Positions 24,659 through 34,403 of a DNA stretch of 34,403 nucleotides are shown piece by piece. Under the pieces are notes generated by a model. That model saw nothing but the letters and a program-made list of their open reading frames with translations. It was not told the DNA's origin and did not search any database. The first letter of the stretch is position 1, and every line of letters starts with the position of its first letter. The position numbers and the translations under genes were made by a program. The stretch is taken from positions 1 to 34,403 of the forward strand of contig WGCP01000066.1 of NCBI GenBank assembly GCA_015493715.1, written 5' to 3'. Source of the DNA: Desulfobulbaceae bacterium. GTDB taxonomy: Bacteria; Desulfobacterota; Desulfobulbia; Desulfobulbales; Desulfobulbaceae.

Positions 24659-25939
24659 CTAACGTTTCAGGTTAATCAACTCGCCTAACAGTTCATCAAC
24701 CGTAGAAATTATTTTTGAGTTGGCCTGAAAACCACGCTGGGCGGTAATCATTTTGACGAATTCTTGCCCCATGTCCACATTGGATTGTTCCAGAGAATTG
24801 GTAAAAATTTTCCCAAGTTCCGGACCAGGTAATCCGACCCGGGCGGACCCTGAATCCGTTGTTGCCGTATACAGGTTGGAACCGGCCAATTCTAATCCAT
24901 TGGGATTTTTAAACTTGCCCAAGACCAAGGTGGCAATATTGACCTGAGTACCGTTTGAATAAGAGGCAACGGCCGTGCCGTCACTGTTGATGGCAACGTT
25001 TGTCAAGTTGCCTGCCCCGAATCCGTCCTGATTCTGGCCTATTACCTTGGATTCACTGTCAAACTGGGTGCAGTCAAACTTGAGAGCCACGGTCTGGCTC
25101 GCTTCTGATCCATTTCCCCATCCGGGGTTTATGGTAATATCTTGAGTTACCGGATCCGGTTTGCCGTCGCCATCCGTATCGGGCAGATTACCATCGGTAC
25201 CAAAGGTAAGGTCAGGTCCGTTCCCTGTTTGCAGGGCACCGGTAGCATCTTCATAGCTGTAGGCGGTTGTCCATTTATTGGTAGTCGCATCCTCAAGCCG
25301 CCAGTAGACGGACAACAGATGGGGGTCGCCCAAGGTATCAAAAACCTGGGACGAGGCCTGTAGATTATATGTGGTTCTGTCAGTCGGGTCGATGGCACCG
25401 GCGCCAAGCTCGGGAGCGCTGGCATCAAGGTTGGTTGTAAAGGTCATCTCTGTGGTTTTTTTAGCCTCGACCAAGCCGGTGTTCTTGACCTGGATGTCTG
25501 CCGGATCTCCGGGTGCAAGCTCGCCTGTTGCCGCATCATACAGCTTGCCCTGGACCCGGAAGCCCTCGGGATTGACCAGGTAACCGTCTTCGTTAAACCT
25601 GAAAGCACCGGCCCTGGTATAGAGCGGAGTGTCATTGCCGGGTTCCTTGACGATGAAAAAACCATCACCCTCAATGGCGACATCGGTATCGGAAGCGGTG
25701 GTTTCAAAAGTTCCTTGAGAAAAAACATTGTCAATGGTGGATAAACCGACACCGCGGCCGACCTGGGCCGTACCGCCGGATCCGAAGACCGTGCTGGAGA
25801 GCAGGTCGGAAAAAACCGTTCGTGCTCCTTTGAAACCGATGGTATTTGTATTGGCCAGGTTGTTTCCTATAACACTCATGGCCTGGGAGTTGGTGTTGAG
25901 TCCACTAACTCCGCTAAACATAGCACTTTGGATGCCCAT
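24659..25939 (-). CDS. flgE: Flagellar hook protein FlgE
   Basis: MGIQSAMFSGVSGLNTNSQAMSVIGNNLANTNTIGFKGARTVFSDLL; C-term EFVKMITAQRGFQANSKIISTVDELLGELINLKR. Confidence 0.97.
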   Translation of the reverse strand: MGIQSAMFSGVSGLNTNSQAMSVIGNNLANTNTIGFKGARTVFSDLLSSTVFGSGGTAQVGRGVGLSTIDNVFSQGTFETTASDTDVAIEGDGFFIVKEPGNDTPLYTRAGAFRFNEDGYLVNPEGFRVQGKLYDAATGELAPGDPADIQVKNTGLVEAKKTTEMTFTTNLDASAPELGAGAIDPTDRTTYNLQASSQVFDTLGDPHLLSVYWRLEDATTNKWTTAYSYEDATGALQTGNGPDLTFGTDGNLPDTDGDGKPDPVTQDITINPGWGNGSEASQTVALKFDCTQFDSESKVIGQNQDGFGAGNLTNVAINSDGTAVASYSNGTQVNIATLVLGKFKNPNGLELAGSNLYTATTDSGSARVGLPGPELGKIFTNSLEQSNVDMGQEFVKMITAQRGFQANSKIISTVDELLGELINLKR

Positions 25940-26015
25940 GGCAATCTCCTGCGTGGTTCTTTGATAGATTTCAGAATATTAATGATACGATGAACAACAC
26001 TTCATCAAAGATGAA

Positions 26016-26885
26016 TTATCCGCCATTCACTGTGTCTGCCGCATCCTGTACCGTCTGGACGGTAGAAACGGCCTCGCCGACTATCCCCGCGCCATCCGTT
26101 GCACCTGAGACATTTTCTTCGCTATTTTCAGTATCGGTTGTTTGGCTGTCATTCTTTAGGCCGCTTTCCGAAGAATTTGCTTCATAGACTCCATGGATGT
26201 CCGTCATGGAAAATTCACCCACATCCGTTATCAAGACTGCGCCGCCGTCACCAAGGTCCACTCCGGTCACGTCAGCCCTGACCAGGGGAGAAACACCGAC
26301 GGTTTCACCTTCGGCGTTGCCTTGGGATTCAGTAACAATTGAGTACTTACCTGCGGGCAGGTGCTTTCCGTTTTCATCAACACCCGACCAGGTGATGGAA
26401 TGAGTACCGGTAGAGAGTTCCGTCGCGTTCAGGGTCGCTACTCGCTGACCGGCTGAATTTTGGATGTGAAACTGTATTTCGGAGGCTGTGCCATCAACTT
26501 GATAGCCGATCTCGGCCGTGCCTTCACCAAGCTGGAAAGAAGAACCCTGTACCTTTACCTCTTTACCAATCATGGAAAGGGCGGAGAGTCTATCGGAATT
26601 ATTCTGACTTTGGGCCAGTTTATCCATGGAGTCATTGAGATTAAAGAGTTGCTCCAATTGGCTGTAGTTGGCCAATTGGGCGGTGAATTCGGTCGGGTCC
26701 GATGGATTGAGCGGATCCTGGTTCTGGAGTTGCGCCACCAGCAGTGTCAGAAAGTCATCTTGACCCAGGGTTTGTTTTTTATTGTCCGCTTTCTTGTCAC
26801 CTGTATCGGTTGCAGTTTTAGCCGCAGCCTTTGCCGACTGATCTGCAGCGGTATAGCCCTGTGATATTCCTGGTACATAAGTCAT
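26016..26885 (-). CDS. flgD: Flagellar hook cap/assembly protein FlgD
   Basis: LGQDDFLTLLVAQLQNQDPLNPSDPTEFTAQLANYSQLEQLFNLN. Confidence 0.96.
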   Translation of the reverse strand: MTYVPGISQGYTAADQSAKAAAKTATDTGDKKADNKKQTLGQDDFLTLLVAQLQNQDPLNPSDPTEFTAQLANYSQLEQLFNLNDSMDKLAQSQNNSDRLSALSMIGKEVKVQGSSFQLGEGTAEIGYQVDGTASEIQFHIQNSAGQRVATLNATELSTGTHSITWSGVDENGKHLPAGKYSIVTESQGNAEGETVGVSPLVRADVTGVDLGDGGAVLITDVGEFSMTDIHGVYEANSSESGLKNDSQTTDTENSEENVSGATDGAGIVGEAVSTVQTVQDAADTVNGG

Positions 26886-26897
26886 GTTCGCACTCCC

Positions 26898-28433
26898 TTA
26901 GATGTGCACGCTTAAATTTTGGTTAGGATCAACGGAAAGGGGACTTTCCTGGTCTTCCTCCGGGAGAGAAAAACTCATCCTATTGGTATTTGACCGGCCG
27001 GGATTCTCGAATTGTCGTCGGTTAAACTGTTCCTGGAACAGTTGACTGTTGCCGCCGCCATCGGTTGTAACACTGACCTGCATGTGTGCAAGGTTCATTC
27101 CCTGTTGTTGCAGAACCTCACGGAGCCTGGGCAGGTTGCGCTCAAGGATATCCTGGACCTGTGGATTCTGGGCGGTTATGTGGGCCTTTATATTGTCCTG
27201 TTTTACTTTTATTTCCATCCGCAATTCACCAAGCTCGGCCGGATGAAGCCGCATGGTTATGGTTCCGGTTTCCAGGCTTCGATTGACGGCAAAATGGCCT
27301 GTCACCTGGTCGATAATCTGAGAATGCGGAATTTCAACGCCGGAAGGTAAGTGCAGGGAAAGTGAGCCCGGGTTGTCCAACCCGGATACCCGGCCTGCCT
27401 GCGTGCTCGTCTGGTCAAGAGAGAAGACCAGCGGCACATCCGGCCCGGCCTGGTTGACCGGTGTCTGCAAATCCGGAGTAAGCACGGAGTTTTTAGCCGG
27501 CCCCTGATCACTTTGTCCGGGTTTCTGCTCATTTCCGGGTGAGGTCTCCGCATCCGTTATCGTTTTGACTCCAGGTAAATTTGAATGAATAAAATTGGAG
27601 TTTGCATCCTGTGGCGTACCCGGTGCTTCCAACCCGGTACCAGGGGTACCATGAGCCCGAGCAGTTGATTGATCACCGACCGGGGTTACCTGTGTCTGCA
27701 CAGCCTGGGCGGTGAGGGTCATGCCGGATGTTTCCTGTTTTACCTGGGAAAATTTACCGTTTTTACCCTGGTCTACTCCAGTCGTGTAGCTGAATTGCGC
27801 CTGCCAGTGCTCAACAACGATGGACTCCTGTTGTGTCCCGGTCTGTGCCTGTTGGGCAGAGGTGTGGGCGGATGTATTGTCCTGCTCACCTGTGACTTTG
27901 CCTAAAACTGCGGCTACTATAGATTTCTTATCCTGGACAGGTGGGGTTACTCCACCATTTTGTATCGATATGGAATCCTCAACCTTCAGGATTATCGGTG
28001 CATCATCACCTGCTGATATCGGCTCTCCAATTGTGATGCCCGGGCCGGTCTCCGCTGACTGGTGAACAAGATGCGAATTGCGGAGTACCTGTTGCAGCAG
28101 GTCTTTGTCGCTTCCATCAACCTGTTCATCCTCTTTTTTCCCGCTATCGGAATGGACGGTATGTGCCGCCTGATCGGAATCAGGTTTTCCCACCTTGTCG
28201 GTCTGTGCGGCTTTCTCTCCCGAGGTATTATGTTCGCCGGTTATTTTTTTTGCTGAGTCGTTAGCGTTATCACCGGTCTTTTTTGTTGCATGCTCAGGTT
28301 TATCAGCATGCCTGCGTGCATCATTGAGGTGTTTGCTGAAATGATCGCCCTGAGCTGTTTGACGTGTTGCCGGTGGTTCGGCAGGTGGTGCAGCCGGTTG
28401 AAGAGCAACTGGTATGGCTTGCATTGCTTGCAT
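26898..28433 (-). CDS. fliK: Flagellar hook-length control protein FliK
   Basis: Low-complexity polar N-terminus; C-term TITMRLHPAELGELRMEIKVKQDNIKAHITAQNPQVQDILERNLPRLREVLQQQGMNLAHMQV. Confidence 0.94.
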   Translation of the reverse strand: MQAMQAIPVALQPAAPPAEPPATRQTAQGDHFSKHLNDARRHADKPEHATKKTGDNANDSAKKITGEHNTSGEKAAQTDKVGKPDSDQAAHTVHSDSGKKEDEQVDGSDKDLLQQVLRNSHLVHQSAETGPGITIGEPISAGDDAPIILKVEDSISIQNGGVTPPVQDKKSIVAAVLGKVTGEQDNTSAHTSAQQAQTGTQQESIVVEHWQAQFSYTTGVDQGKNGKFSQVKQETSGMTLTAQAVQTQVTPVGDQSTARAHGTPGTGLEAPGTPQDANSNFIHSNLPGVKTITDAETSPGNEQKPGQSDQGPAKNSVLTPDLQTPVNQAGPDVPLVFSLDQTSTQAGRVSGLDNPGSLSLHLPSGVEIPHSQIIDQVTGHFAVNRSLETGTITMRLHPAELGELRMEIKVKQDNIKAHITAQNPQVQDILERNLPRLREVLQQQGMNLAHMQVSVTTDGGGNSQLFQEQFNRRQFENPGRSNTNRMSFSLPEEDQESPLSVDPNQNLSVHI

Positions 28434-28497
28434 CGGTGAATCCTTTGTGAAAAACGTTTTTTAAATTCTTTTGCCTGTCGAACTCAAAAAGTTTCTC

Positions 28498-29031
28498 TCA
28501 TTTGAGAGAGGAAAAGGCAGTGGTAAGTTGGGCTGCCTTGTCCCGGTTCATATTGTTGAGTATCTTTGCCGCTGCCTTGGTTTTCATGTCCGCAAGAAGG
28601 CTGACGGCTAACTTCCGGTCAAGAGTGCTGATGATCCCTGCTGCCTTGTCCGGGGACATTTTCGCGTACATTTTACTGAGATCACGTATTCTTTGTTGTT
28701 CGCGTGCATCTTTCTGAACAAGGAGTTTTTTGATTTTCAGCCTGGTTGTTTCAAGCTGGTCAAGTTTCTTATCGACCTCGGACTCCAATCTCTTTAGTTC
28801 CTTTTTCCTGTTTGCCAGTTCTTGACGCTCTTTCAGTATATTTTGGCGTTCATTTTGCAAAGCCTGCAAGACCCTGCGTTGTTCAACCGAGGAAAACGGC
28901 GGTTCGCCAGGCGTATTTTGTGCGGGCTTTGCCTGAACTGTTTTGTCGCCGCTGTCTTTGTTGTCGGCGCCATGGACAATGACAGGCAAACAGGGAAGCA
29001 GAAATACAAAGGCAAGGATAAGGCGTTTCAT
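28498..29031 (-). CDS. MotE-like flagellar chaperone (MgtE N-domain-like)
   Basis: Signal/TM, coiled coil, then KMYAKMSPDKAAGIISTLDRKLAVSLLADMKTKAAAKILNNMNRDKAAQLT; between fliJ and fliK. Confidence 0.8.
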   Translation of the reverse strand: MKRLILAFVFLLPCLPVIVHGADNKDSGDKTVQAKPAQNTPGEPPFSSVEQRRVLQALQNERQNILKERQELANRKKELKRLESEVDKKLDQLETTRLKIKKLLVQKDAREQQRIRDLSKMYAKMSPDKAAGIISTLDRKLAVSLLADMKTKAAAKILNNMNRDKAAQLTTAFSSLK

Positions 29032-29095
29032 TTTTTGACGTTTGTTGCGGTTTCTGTTGTGTTGTTCATGATTTGTTACCAGGGATTTATTCTAA

Positions 29096-29530
29096 TCACC
29101 GGCGGCCGTGTCGTAACACTGCGATCTCGTCGAGCATGGCGGCTTCCTGTCGTTCTCTAAACTGTTTATAGGCAAGATTTTGCTTTTCCTTGAGTTTCTC
29201 CAGTCCCTTTTTTTCCTGACCGGCATGGAGCAGACGCCTGCGTCTACGTGCAACTTCTTTCTGCTGTCGGACCAGCTTTTCCTGCAGTTCCAGCAAGTTT
29301 TCCTGTTCAAGAAGAATCCTGTTTTCATAGAGAAGCAACCGGTCAACCGTTGTGCCTTCCCTCTTTTCACCTTCAAGGTTTGCATGCAGGTCTGTTACGA
29401 CCTGTTTTGCATCTTCCACTTGCCGGCTGATTTCGGTTTCTTTTTTGCGGCTGATAAAGAGTTTTTGTCTGGCCTCATCCTCAAGCTGCTTGCGGTAGCG
29501 CAGGACCGGTTCCATGGAAAACGGTTTCAT
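29096..29530 (-). CDS. fliJ: Flagellar export protein FliJ
   Basis: 144-aa coiled-coil protein immediately after fliI; FSMEPVLRYRKQLEDEARQKLF. Confidence 0.88.
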   Translation of the reverse strand: MKPFSMEPVLRYRKQLEDEARQKLFISRKKETEISRQVEDAKQVVTDLHANLEGEKREGTTVDRLLLYENRILLEQENLLELQEKLVRQQKEVARRRRRLLHAGQEKKGLEKLKEKQNLAYKQFRERQEAAMLDEIAVLRHGRR

Positions 29531-30912
29531 GCATCAGGCTCATCGGGTTGCGGACTTTTTCTCCGTTCGACATTTCGTCGTCCCGGATGCCTGCGATCAC
29601 GGCCCTTGCGGTCACTGACCAGGACACCCAAATCGCGGATGGTATTTTCAAGAGATGCGGATTCGCTAAATCCCTGGCAGAGAAAGGTATTGATGGCATC
29701 AATTTTGGAAATGGCATAATCAATTTTTTTGTTGCTGCCCGCAGCATAAGCCCCGATATTGATCAGATCTTCCGATTCTCGGTACACGGCCATCACACTT
29801 CTGGCTTTGCCGGCAAGTTCCATATGGCGCGGACTTACGATATCGCGCATAACGCGGCTGGTAGACATCATGACGTCGATGGCGGGATAATGGTTTTTTG
29901 TCGCAATATCACGGGAAAGGACGATATGACCATCAAGGATTGAGCGGACGGAATCAGCAACCGGCTCAGTGAGGTCGTCGCCGTCGACCAGGACGGTATA
30001 CAGGCCGGTAATGGACCCCTTACCCTCAAAGTTTCCCGCCCGTTCAAGGAGTTTTGGTAGAGTGGCGAAAACCGAAGGCGTGTATCCCTTGGTGGTCGGC
30101 GGCTCGCCCACGGCAAGACCTATTTCCCGCATGGCCATGGCAAAGCGGGTCACGGAATCCATCATCAGCAGGACATCTTTTCCCTGGTTACTGAAGTATT
30201 CCGCTATAGCGGTGGCGACAAAGGCCCCACGCATGCGCAACAGCGGTGACTGGTCCGAGGTAACGACCACGATAATGGAACGTTTGAGCCCCTCCTTACC
30301 GAGATCGCGTTCAATAAATTCGCGTACCTCGCGTCCCCGCTCACCAATCAGGGCAATGACGTTGATGTCTGCCTTGGCGTACTTGGCCATCATACCCAAA
30401 AGAACGCTTTTCCCGACCCCGGACCCGGCCATGATGCCCATCCTCTGACCGGTACCGCAGGTGAGCAGGGCATTAATGGCACGAATGCCCAGGTCAAGAG
30501 GATTCTCGATTTTCTGACGCTGCATCGGACTCGGCGGCAGGCTGTAGAGCGGGGTTGTCGCTTCCAGGTGCAGAGGTGGACCCTCGTCCAGGACCTGTTC
30601 CATGCCGTCGATGACCCGGCCTAACAGACCGTCGCCGACCTGGATGGAGGCGCTTTCCTTGATAACGCGGATGAGGCTGCCTGGTCCAAGTCCCCGCAAT
30701 TCGCCAAGGGGCATCAACAGGGCCTGATCATTGTTGTAACCGACAATTTCAGCAGGGACCGGCGGCCCCGGCTCAAGAGGGTTGATTTCACAAAGCGATC
30801 CTATCGATGAGTGTGGGCAATATCCCTCAACCACCAGGCCGACGATACGGCGGACCTTGCCATAGACCCTGGGCGTGATCAGTCGATTAAGGGCATCCGG
30901 ACTGATAATCAT
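29527..30912 (-). CDS. fliI: Flagellum-specific ATPase FliI
   Basis: MGIMAGSGVGKSVLLGMMAKYAKADINVIALIGERGREVREF. Confidence 0.98.
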   Translation of the reverse strand: MIISPDALNRLITPRVYGKVRRIVGLVVEGYCPHSSIGSLCEINPLEPGPPVPAEIVGYNNDQALLMPLGELRGLGPGSLIRVIKESASIQVGDGLLGRVIDGMEQVLDEGPPLHLEATTPLYSLPPSPMQRQKIENPLDLGIRAINALLTCGTGQRMGIMAGSGVGKSVLLGMMAKYAKADINVIALIGERGREVREFIERDLGKEGLKRSIIVVVTSDQSPLLRMRGAFVATAIAEYFSNQGKDVLLMMDSVTRFAMAMREIGLAVGEPPTTKGYTPSVFATLPKLLERAGNFEGKGSITGLYTVLVDGDDLTEPVADSVRSILDGHIVLSRDIATKNHYPAIDVMMSTSRVMRDIVSPRHMELAGKARSVMAVYRESEDLINIGAYAAGSNKKIDYAISKIDAINTFLCQGFSESASLENTIRDLGVLVSDRKGRDRRHPGRRNVERRKSPQPDEPDA

Positions 30913-31688
30913 TGCTCCTCGACGTGATTTGCATTATCGGCATCACTTGGGGACGGGTTGTCGCTATTTGTGCTTTTTTCTTCAAGAAATTCCCGCGCCG
31001 TTTCCAGTTGCGCCTCGATGGTGGCATCAACGGTGCATATATCGGAATCAAGCCTGCAGCCGCCGCGAAGAATTTCCGGATCGGTTTTCAATATGATATG
31101 GTTGAGCTGCTGCACTGAGGCGATAAGCTCGGGAACCATCTTTTCAACGGATGCCAGATCATTGGGATTGAGCCAGATATCATACTCATTATTTTTCATG
31201 GCCAGTTCAATGGCCTTTTTGAGCGTGTTGGCGATCACATCTCTGCCGGTTGCGACTTCCCGGCCGATTATTTTTCTGCTGAGGGCGATGACCAGATTGA
31301 TCATATCGACACGACTCCGCTCAAGAAGCTCTTCGTGCAGGTTGTCCACATCGGCGCAGGCCCGGGTAAATGCCTCTATTGTCTGCCGCAGCTCGGATTG
31401 TTGCGTCTGTTCGGTTTCCTTGTTTCCCTGCAGAGCATCCTGCTTGCCCTGTTCATAGGCCTCGGCTCTGATAGCATCAATGTCGGGCAGGGGCGGCTGC
31501 GGCGAGGGCGGGGTTGTTGCTGCGGCCGGCGGGGATTGTCCGGCCGATTCCGAAGCCTGGTGTTGTTCAGTCGGCTTCGGCATCGTCTTTTGGTTCTTTT
31601 TCTCTGATGAATCCGGCTCAATCTTTGCGCTGACCAGGGAAACCGGGGTAAATGACGGGTCGTCCTTGAAAATATTAGACGAGCTCAT
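30909..31688 (-). CDS. fliH: Flagellar assembly protein FliH
   Basis: C-term VIALSRKIIGREVATGRDVIANTLKKAIELA... WLNPNDLASVEKMVPEL; start set at MSSSNIF, overlapping the fliG stop. Confidence 0.9.
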   Translation of the reverse strand: MSSSNIFKDDPSFTPVSLVSAKIEPDSSEKKNQKTMPKPTEQHQASESAGQSPPAAATTPPSPQPPLPDIDAIRAEAYEQGKQDALQGNKETEQTQQSELRQTIEAFTRACADVDNLHEELLERSRVDMINLVIALSRKIIGREVATGRDVIANTLKKAIELAMKNNEYDIWLNPNDLASVEKMVPELIASVQQLNHIILKTDPEILRGGCRLDSDICTVDATIEAQLETAREFLEEKSTNSDNPSPSDADNANHVEEQ

Positions 31689-32688
31689 CTCCGCCTCCCT
31701 TGCCGAGAACCAGTTTGCCCTCTTCCTCAAGCTTCATGGCTATCTTGACAATGGTCTGCTGCATGGCCTCAACCTCGGAGAGACGGACCGGGCCCAGGGC
31801 CTCGAGGTCATCACGGATCATATCGGCAGCTCTGGCTGACATATTGGAAAATATTTTTTCCTTGAGCTCATCGGATGCCGTCTTCAAGGCCAGTGTCAAT
31901 GAATCGTTATTGACCTCGCGCAGGATCATCTGCAGAGAACGTCCATCCACGGCGGCAAGATCATCAAAGGTAAACATCTGTTTGCGGATCTCTTCCACCA
32001 TGTCCGGATCGACCTCTTCCAGGTTATCCAGGATATCCGCATCCAGATTGTTTTCCATGTTGTCCAGAATCTCGACCACCTTGGGAATGCCGCCGATCTG
32101 TCGTTGATCCTGGGAACCGACCACGACGCCGATTTCACGGTGCAGGGCGTCTTCGATCCGGTCGATAACGCCTGGGGAAACACTGTCGATAGTGGCGATT
32201 CGATAGATGACGTCGGCCTGCATATCTTCGGGCAGGTGACTGATAATGGCGCTGGAATGATTAGGCGTCTGGGTGGAAAGGACCAGGGCAACGGTCTGCG
32301 GGTGTTCTCGTTCAAGCAAACCGGCGACCATGCCCGGCTGCATTTTGGCAATTGTTTCCAATGGGCGGGTTTCCGTGCCTGTGATAAACTGTTTCATCAG
32401 GCTTTTGACCCGTTCCTCGTCACCGGTTCCGGCAATGGTTTTTTTGGCAAAGTCCTGCCCCTTGATGACCAGACCCGCCTGGGCCTCGGCGGACAGTTCA
32501 AATTCGGAAAGAACCGCGATTTTTACGTCCTCGGGGATATGGTCGATTTCCGCCATGGCCCTGGTGATGCGGAAGATCTCCTCATCGGTCATCTCCCGCA
32601 TGACCTTGGCGGCTGTTTCCTCACCAAGACACATCAACAGAATGGCTGCTCTCCGGATACCGTCATGTTTATCTTTTTGCTGTGCCAT
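31675..32688 (-). CDS. fliG: Flagellar motor switch protein FliG
   Basis: RRAAILLMCLGEETAAKVMREMTDEEIFRITRAMAEIDHIP; EREHPQTVALVLSTQ. Confidence 0.97.
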   Translation of the reverse strand: MAQQKDKHDGIRRAAILLMCLGEETAAKVMREMTDEEIFRITRAMAEIDHIPEDVKIAVLSEFELSAEAQAGLVIKGQDFAKKTIAGTGDEERVKSLMKQFITGTETRPLETIAKMQPGMVAGLLEREHPQTVALVLSTQTPNHSSAIISHLPEDMQADVIYRIATIDSVSPGVIDRIEDALHREIGVVVGSQDQRQIGGIPKVVEILDNMENNLDADILDNLEEVDPDMVEEIRKQMFTFDDLAAVDGRSLQMILREVNNDSLTLALKTASDELKEKIFSNMSARAADMIRDDLEALGPVRLSEVEAMQQTIVKIAMKLEEEGKLVLGKGGGDELV

Positions 32689-32697
32689 GGGACGGTA

Positions 32698-34308
32698 TTA
32701 TCCTTTATCGTGGATCCAGTTTTTGAGAATATGGGCGGCAAAAACCGGGTTGGTCTGAATGGCTTCGCGGACCCGCATAAGGGGATCTCGCATCATGGTC
32801 TCGAGTTCTTTCTTTTCTTCCGCTTGTTTGGCTTCTTTTTGCTCTTCCTGCAGCTGTTGTACGGTTTTGTAATGCTGGGTGACATCTTCGCGCAGGGTCT
32901 TGAGGATCGGTCTGATCATGAGGAAATACACCATCAGGGCGCCGAGAAAAATGACACCGTAACGAATGATCGGCATGTATTGATAGAGAATGTTTTCACT
33001 TACTGATTCCACCTCACCGCTGATTTCCGGTTCGGTAAAGGGCATGGAGGTGATTTCTATTTTGTCACCACGGGCCTGCTCCAGGCCGAGGGCCGAGGCG
33101 ATCATTGTTTTCAGGGAGTCCAGTTCTTTCTTTGTCCGGGGAACGGTTTTTTTCGGTTCTTTTTTGGTTGCCGGAATAATCTTGTCGGCAACAAGAACGG
33201 ACACTGAAATGTGTTTCACCGTCCCCACCGGGTTCACGGTCTTGGAGACGACCTTGCTGATTTCATAGTTGGTCGTCTTCTGCAGGCTGCTGGAGGGTGG
33301 TGTCGCCCCGGCGGCTGTCGAACTTCCCGGTCCCTGCAGGTTTGACTGGACTCCGGGCACTCCGCCCACGATTTGTGAACCTGATTTTTCTTCGTTAATT
33401 TGTTCGCTACGGATTACCGGCTCTTCTGGATCAAAGGTTTCTTCGGTCTTCTCAAATCGGGCAAAATCAAGGGCTGCCGTTACCCGGACCATGGCATTTT
33501 TTGGACCAAGGGCAGTATCAAGCAGGGACTGGGCGCGTGCCTCCATATTTTTTTCAACCTGAATCTGGTACTCAAGCATATCAGGAGACATGGAGCCCAA
33601 TATGCCTTTATCACCGGTTTTGGTCAACACGTTGCCGTTCTGATCGATAATGGTGACTTGTTCGGGGTCAAGTCCTTCCACTGAACCGGACACCAGATAG
33701 ATGATACCCTGGATTTGGGATTCACTTAAGCGTAGTCCCGGCCTGAGATTAAGGATTACCGAGGCGGTTGCCGGTTGCTGCTGGTTTTTGAAAAGTCTTT
33801 TTTCCGGCAGGGCCAGGTGGACGCGTGCGGATTGAACGGGATTGAGCGAGGCAATGGTACGGGCAAGTTCTCCCTGTAAGGCCCGAGTAAAGTTGACCTT
33901 CTGCACAAAGTCGGTCAAGGCAAAAGACTGCTTGTCAAAAATTTCAAAACCGATGCCGCCGCCCCGGGGAAGACCGGCGGAAGCCAGCTGCAGACGCACC
34001 TCATGAACATCGCTTACCGGCACCCGGATGTTTTTTCCGTTATTGGTTAACTTGTAGGGTGTATTATTCCCCTTGAGCCACTCGATGATGGACGCGGCGT
34101 CTCCTTCATCAAGATTGGCATATAAGAGTTGGTAATCGGCGGTTCTGGCCTGGATGATGATAAAGGCAAACAGGCCCACCGAGATAAGGGTGACGGCCAG
34201 CAAGGCGAGCTTGCGTGACGTGGGCCATTCGCGCATTCGGGCGGCGAGAACCTGAAATCCGTTTTTGGGACCTTCCGCCTCAGGCGTTGGGGTGCTTTGC
34301 TCAGCCAT
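32698..34308 (-). CDS. fliF: Flagellar MS-ring protein FliF
   Basis: YQLLYANLDEGDAASIIEWLKGNNTPYKLTNNGKNIRVPVSDVHEVRLQLASAGLPRGGGIGFEIFDKQSFALTDFVQKVNFTRALQGELARTI. Confidence 0.98.
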   Translation of the reverse strand: MAEQSTPTPEAEGPKNGFQVLAARMREWPTSRKLALLAVTLISVGLFAFIIIQARTADYQLLYANLDEGDAASIIEWLKGNNTPYKLTNNGKNIRVPVSDVHEVRLQLASAGLPRGGGIGFEIFDKQSFALTDFVQKVNFTRALQGELARTIASLNPVQSARVHLALPEKRLFKNQQQPATASVILNLRPGLRLSESQIQGIIYLVSGSVEGLDPEQVTIIDQNGNVLTKTGDKGILGSMSPDMLEYQIQVEKNMEARAQSLLDTALGPKNAMVRVTAALDFARFEKTEETFDPEEPVIRSEQINEEKSGSQIVGGVPGVQSNLQGPGSSTAAGATPPSSSLQKTTNYEISKVVSKTVNPVGTVKHISVSVLVADKIIPATKKEPKKTVPRTKKELDSLKTMIASALGLEQARGDKIEITSMPFTEPEISGEVESVSENILYQYMPIIRYGVIFLGALMVYFLMIRPILKTLREDVTQHYKTVQQLQEEQKEAKQAEEKKELETMMRDPLMRVREAIQTNPVFAAHILKNWIHDKG

Positions 34309-34360
34309 TGTTTACCGGAGTTTTTTTATTCATTGTGTTTGAATCGATGATTATTACAAT

Positions 34361-34403
34361 GTTCAAACGCTTAAATGTTCAAACGCTTAAACGTTCAAAC
34401 GCT
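34361..34403. repeat. 16-bp tandem repeat (GTTCAAACGCTTAAAY), at least 2.7 copies, continues past window edge
   Basis: gttcaaacgcttaaat gttcaaacgcttaaac gttcaaacgct. Confidence 0.9.

Noticed and set aside
32104-33006. 300-aa plus-strand ORF antisense to fliG/fliF (and other long antisense ORFs such as 15230..15811 and 20568..21143)
   Set aside because: Shadow ORFs opposite strongly supported flagellar genes; no domain signatures.

Overview
The window is a nearly complete flagellar/motility supercluster with every recognisable gene on the minus strand. It runs from fliF (right) to fliW/csrA (left) and is followed by the 5' end of a separately promoted pstS-like gene at the left edge. Gene content and architecture (FlhF/FlhG/FliA, PomA-like MotA, MotE-like protein, CsrA-FliW) suggest a Gram-negative, deltaproteobacterial/Desulfobacterota-type host; this is inference. 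Order on the minus strand is fliF-fliG-fliH-fliI-fliJ-motE-fliK-flgD-flgE // motA-motB-fliL-fliM-fliN-fliO-fliP // fliQ-fliR // flhB-flhA-flhF-flhG-fliA-(small membrane protein) // flgF-flgG-flgA-flgH-(orphan ORF)-flgI-flgJ // (hypothetical)-flgM-flgN // flgK-flgL // csrA-fliW. The genes are conventional. The unusual material is in the gaps: three different long imperfect palindromes (about 145-180 bp), a dispersed GATAAGCGCAGACTTCG repeat family including a 17-bp x4 tandem array, a strong hairpin between flgE and motA, and a foreign-looking ORF between flgH and flgI. Two sigma-28-like promoters share the same 12-nt spacer, and one drives an uncharacterised gene upstream of flgM. No CRISPR array, defence island, rRNA or tRNA was seen. 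Hand-derived coordinates for repeats and sites may be off by 1-2 nt.
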